Below are positions 62,201 through 64,000 of a stretch of DNA of 64,000 nt, piece by piece. How positions within the stretch are numbered: position 1 is the stretch's first letter; each line of letters begins with the position of its first letter. Source of the DNA: Micromonospora qiuiae (GTDB lineage Bacteria > Actinomycetota > Actinomycetes > Mycobacteriales > Micromonosporaceae); NCBI RefSeq assembly GCF_016863555.1, contig NZ_BOPC01000031.1:57715-121714 (forward strand). The letters run 5' to 3'. The notes under the pieces were generated by a model. The model was not told the DNA's origin. It saw only the letters and a list, made by a program, of their open reading frames with translations, and did not search any database. The position numbers were made by a program, and so were the translations under genes.

Positions 62201-63790
62201 TCAGGCGCTGACCGAGGCCCGGTTTCCGCCCGCGCGCTTGGCCGCGTACATGGCGCTGTCGGCCCGGGTGAGGGCCTCTTCGAACGAGTACGCCCGACCG
62301 CTGGCGACCCCGACGCTGACCCTGACCCTGACCGGCCAGGCCGTCAGGCCGGCGATGGCGCGCACCACCCGCTGGGCCACCTCCGTGGCGGCGACGGTGC
62401 CGGCGCCGGGCAGAATGGCGACGAACTCGTCGCCGCCCAACCGAGCCACCAGATCGCCCGTGCGAACGTTGCTGGTGAGCAGCTGCGCGACGGCGCGCAG
62501 CACGTCGTCGCCGGTGGCGTGACCCAGCGAATCGTTGATGTGCTTGAACCGGTCGATGTCCGCAGCCAGCACCGCCACCGGTTGCTCGGCGGCGGTGCCG
62601 GACGCGGCCAGGGTCTGCAGGAACGTGTCGAGGCCCCGCCGGTTGGCCACCCCGGTGAGCGGGTCGGTCTGCGCCGCCTGCTCGGCCTGCTCGTGCTGCC
62701 AGCGCAGGACGTCGTACGACTGCATCGTCATCGCCGTGTGCAGCCAGCGCTGCCGCTGGCGCCAGAGAAGTTCGGCGAGCGCGTCCCCGTAGGTGAGCCC
62801 GGGTACGGCGTCGGGCGAACCGTTGGCCGCGAGCAGCACCGCGTGGGTACGGTGCAGGGCCGCCGAGATCAGCCAGTCGGTGTCGGGTGCCAGGGAGGCG
62901 ACGGCGTCCTGGATGACGCGTAGCGCCTCGTCCGGCCGCCCGGAGCGGCGCAACGCGACGGCGTGGAAAGGCCGGCACAGCAGGAGCTCCTGATGCTGTT
63001 CCTTCAGCCCGTACCCCTTCAGGAGCGCGACGTACCGGGGAATGTCGGCCGCCGCCTCCGCCGGGTCCTGGCGGTCGGCGCGCGAGCACGCCGCGTACAG
63101 CAGCGCCGACAGCCGCCACACCTGCGCCCTCGGTCCGGACGCCTCCGCCGCCGCCCGCACCGCGTACTCCTCGGCGACCGTGGTGAGCTTCTCCGCCTCG
63201 GCGACCTGGCCGATCTGGTACAGCTCCAACGCCCATATCAGGTTGAGTTCCGCCAGATTGCACAGCCACATCGCGCGGTTGCCGTTGTCCGGGTACGACG
63301 CCCGGCAGGTCGCCTCGTACGCGGCCTGGAACTGCGGCACGGCAAGCTCGTAGAGGCGCAACTGGGCGTAGCCGATGGCGATCCCGGTATGGGCGTTACC
63401 CCTGATCACCGGATCCGGCTCGTCGGCGAGCAGGGCGATCTCCGCGCTGACCAGATCCCGTAGCACCGCCTCGATGTCGTACTCGGCGATGTCCTGGTCG
63501 CCGAGGCGCAGCCGGCGGGTCGCCCGCAGCGACAGCGCGCAGGAGCGCCAGCCGGCACTGCCCTCACGATCCGCAGCGGTCAACATCAGACCGGCGGCGG
63601 CGATGGCCGCGGGCAGGTCATCCAACCGGGTCAACGCCACGACGCGCGCGAAGTGCATCGCCGCCGGGCCGTCGGAGATCTCTCCGGTGGGTTCGCGAAG
63701 CGCCGCCTCGGCGACCGCCAGCACCCGAGCGGCAGCACCGGCCTGAGCCTCCTCGACGAGGTTCAGGGCCCGGAGGGTCAGATCATCCAC
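62201..63790 (-). CDS. TPR-like repeat protein with C-terminal GGDEF diguanylate cyclase
   Basis: 529 residues from GTG 63790, chosen because GGAGG lies five bases before it; TTG 63919 would run through a palindrome. The N-terminal 350 residues are helical TPR-type repeats (AGAAARVLAVAEAAL, ELAVPQFQAAYEA, RRSGRPDEALRVIQDAV). The GGDEF domain is complete: DPLTGVANRRGL, DIDRFKHINDSLGH and RLGGDEFVAIL, with an RTGD I-site five residues before GGDEF for product inhibition. It makes c-di-GMP, which in filamentous actinobacteria feeds development through BldD. It is soluble, with no membrane segment, so the TPR part probably binds a protein. Confidence 0.9.
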   Translation of the reverse strand: MDDLTLRALNLVEEAQAGAAARVLAVAEAALREPTGEISDGPAAMHFARVVALTRLDDLPAAIAAAGLMLTAADREGSAGWRSCALSLRATRRLRLGDQDIAEYDIEAVLRDLVSAEIALLADEPDPVIRGNAHTGIAIGYAQLRLYELAVPQFQAAYEATCRASYPDNGNRAMWLCNLAELNLIWALELYQIGQVAEAEKLTTVAEEYAVRAAAEASGPRAQVWRLSALLYAACSRADRQDPAEAAADIPRYVALLKGYGLKEQHQELLLCRPFHAVALRRSGRPDEALRVIQDAVASLAPDTDWLISAALHRTHAVLLAANGSPDAVPGLTYGDALAELLWRQRQRWLHTAMTMQSYDVLRWQHEQAEQAAQTDPLTGVANRRGLDTFLQTLAASGTAAEQPVAVLAADIDRFKHINDSLGHATGDDVLRAVAQLLTSNVRTGDLVARLGGDEFVAILPGAGTVAATEVAQRVVRAIAGLTAWPVRVRVSVGVASGRAYSFEEALTRADSAMYAAKRAGGNRASVSA

Positions 63791-63911
63791 GCGGTCCTCC
63801 GCGCCGCCCTGGGAAAGAAAACAGCCCGATGCTACCGGAGTCCCGCTTCGGGCAGCCGTCGTCGGGCCACCCTCGGAGCCGGCGGGCGCGGTCCCCGAAG
63901 CATCGACAGCC

Positions 63912-63929
63912 TTGTCCAATGCGGGACAA
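63912..63929. promoter_or_regulatory. 18-bp palindrome upstream of the diguanylate cyclase gene
   Basis: TTGTCC-N6-GGACAA has perfect 6-bp arms, 122 bp before the GTG start at 63790. It is a candidate operator for an unknown regulator and is not the BldD motif. The stretch 63930-64000 shows nothing else. Confidence 0.5.
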
Positions 63930-64000
63930 CTTCTGGCTGCGTACGTTCACCCGCAGGACGCCCGGTGCCACCTCTCGTGCACCATTTTCTCTGGGACACC

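Noticed and set aside
63791..63919. TTG 63919 as start of the diguanylate cyclase
   Set aside because: The codon lies inside the TTGTCC/GGACAA palindrome and lacks a ribosome site; GTG 63790 has GGAGG at ideal spacing.
1..64000. RNA genes, CRISPR arrays, prophage or insertion sequences
   Set aside because: No tRNA-like cloverleaf, rRNA, regularly spaced repeat array, transposase, integrase or flanking target duplication was found on reading both strands.

Overview
The window is high-GC actinobacterial DNA. A perfect-arm IdeR/DmdR iron box, a DivIVA/Scy-like coiled-coil protein, Tat and Sec secreted polysaccharidases with CBM2, LamG and discoidin modules, IclR/PaaX/LacI/MarR regulators and frequent GTG starts together point to a soil or plant-associated member of the Micromonosporaceae (Micromonospora-like). 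This is inference from gene content. No rRNA, tRNA, CRISPR array, integrase or insertion sequence was seen.

Layout. (1) 1-3.9 kb: truncated iron-siderophore ABC ATPase under an iron box, a coiled-coil protein with a 30-bp tandem repeat, and a FUSC-type membrane protein. (2) 4-6.2 kb: secreted CBM2-GH5 cellulase with its own promoter and terminator. (3) 6.2-16.2 kb: membrane and metal genes: YccF, a PAP2-kinase-flippase fusion, DedA, Mg2+ P-type ATPase, VKOR, a CopD-CtaG fusion and a CDF exporter. (4) 16.3-18.5 kb: FAD monooxygenase and nucleosidase, divergent around a palindrome. (5) 18.6-35 kb: an aromatic-acid block. It holds vanA / small CxC protein / vanB with an IclR regulator, a PaaX regulator, a secreted DUF6351 alpha/beta hydrolase, MarR, then SDR, amidohydrolase, MaoC and acyl-CoA ligase, an AA10 LPMO under a CebR-like box, a second PaaX regulator, and a NitT/TauT-type ABC importer. 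(6) 35.4-57.4 kb: an arabinofuranoside locus. It holds three LacI regulators, two cysteine-dependent GH127-type enzymes (one secreted with an inserted LamG domain, one cytoplasmic), a GH43-type enzyme, a 1578-residue secreted (alpha/alpha)6-type protein, a P450 and a sugar ABC importer. (7) 57.8-63.8 kb: pyridoxal kinase, a secreted aminopeptidase-type hydrolase, a PLP decarboxylase and a diguanylate cyclase.

How it may work together. The cellulase, LPMO and arabinofuranosidases attack plant wall polysaccharide. GH127 releases arabinose inside the cell after import by the 51.6-54.8 kb ABC system. The DUF6351 hydrolase could free ester-linked hydroxycinnamates. The ligase, hydratase, dehydrogenase and amidohydrolase set matches the logic of the Rhodococcus cou pathway, which shortens ferulate to vanillate, and VanAB would then yield protocatechuate. 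Two operator families recur: CGAAA-N3/4-TTTCG around the LacI genes, and TGTTA-W-CGCT-M-AC at the 39.9 kb divergent promoters and before the 1578-residue gene. A C-terminal module of about 95 residues is shared by three otherwise unrelated secreted proteins, and two copies are 121/126 identical in DNA over their first part.
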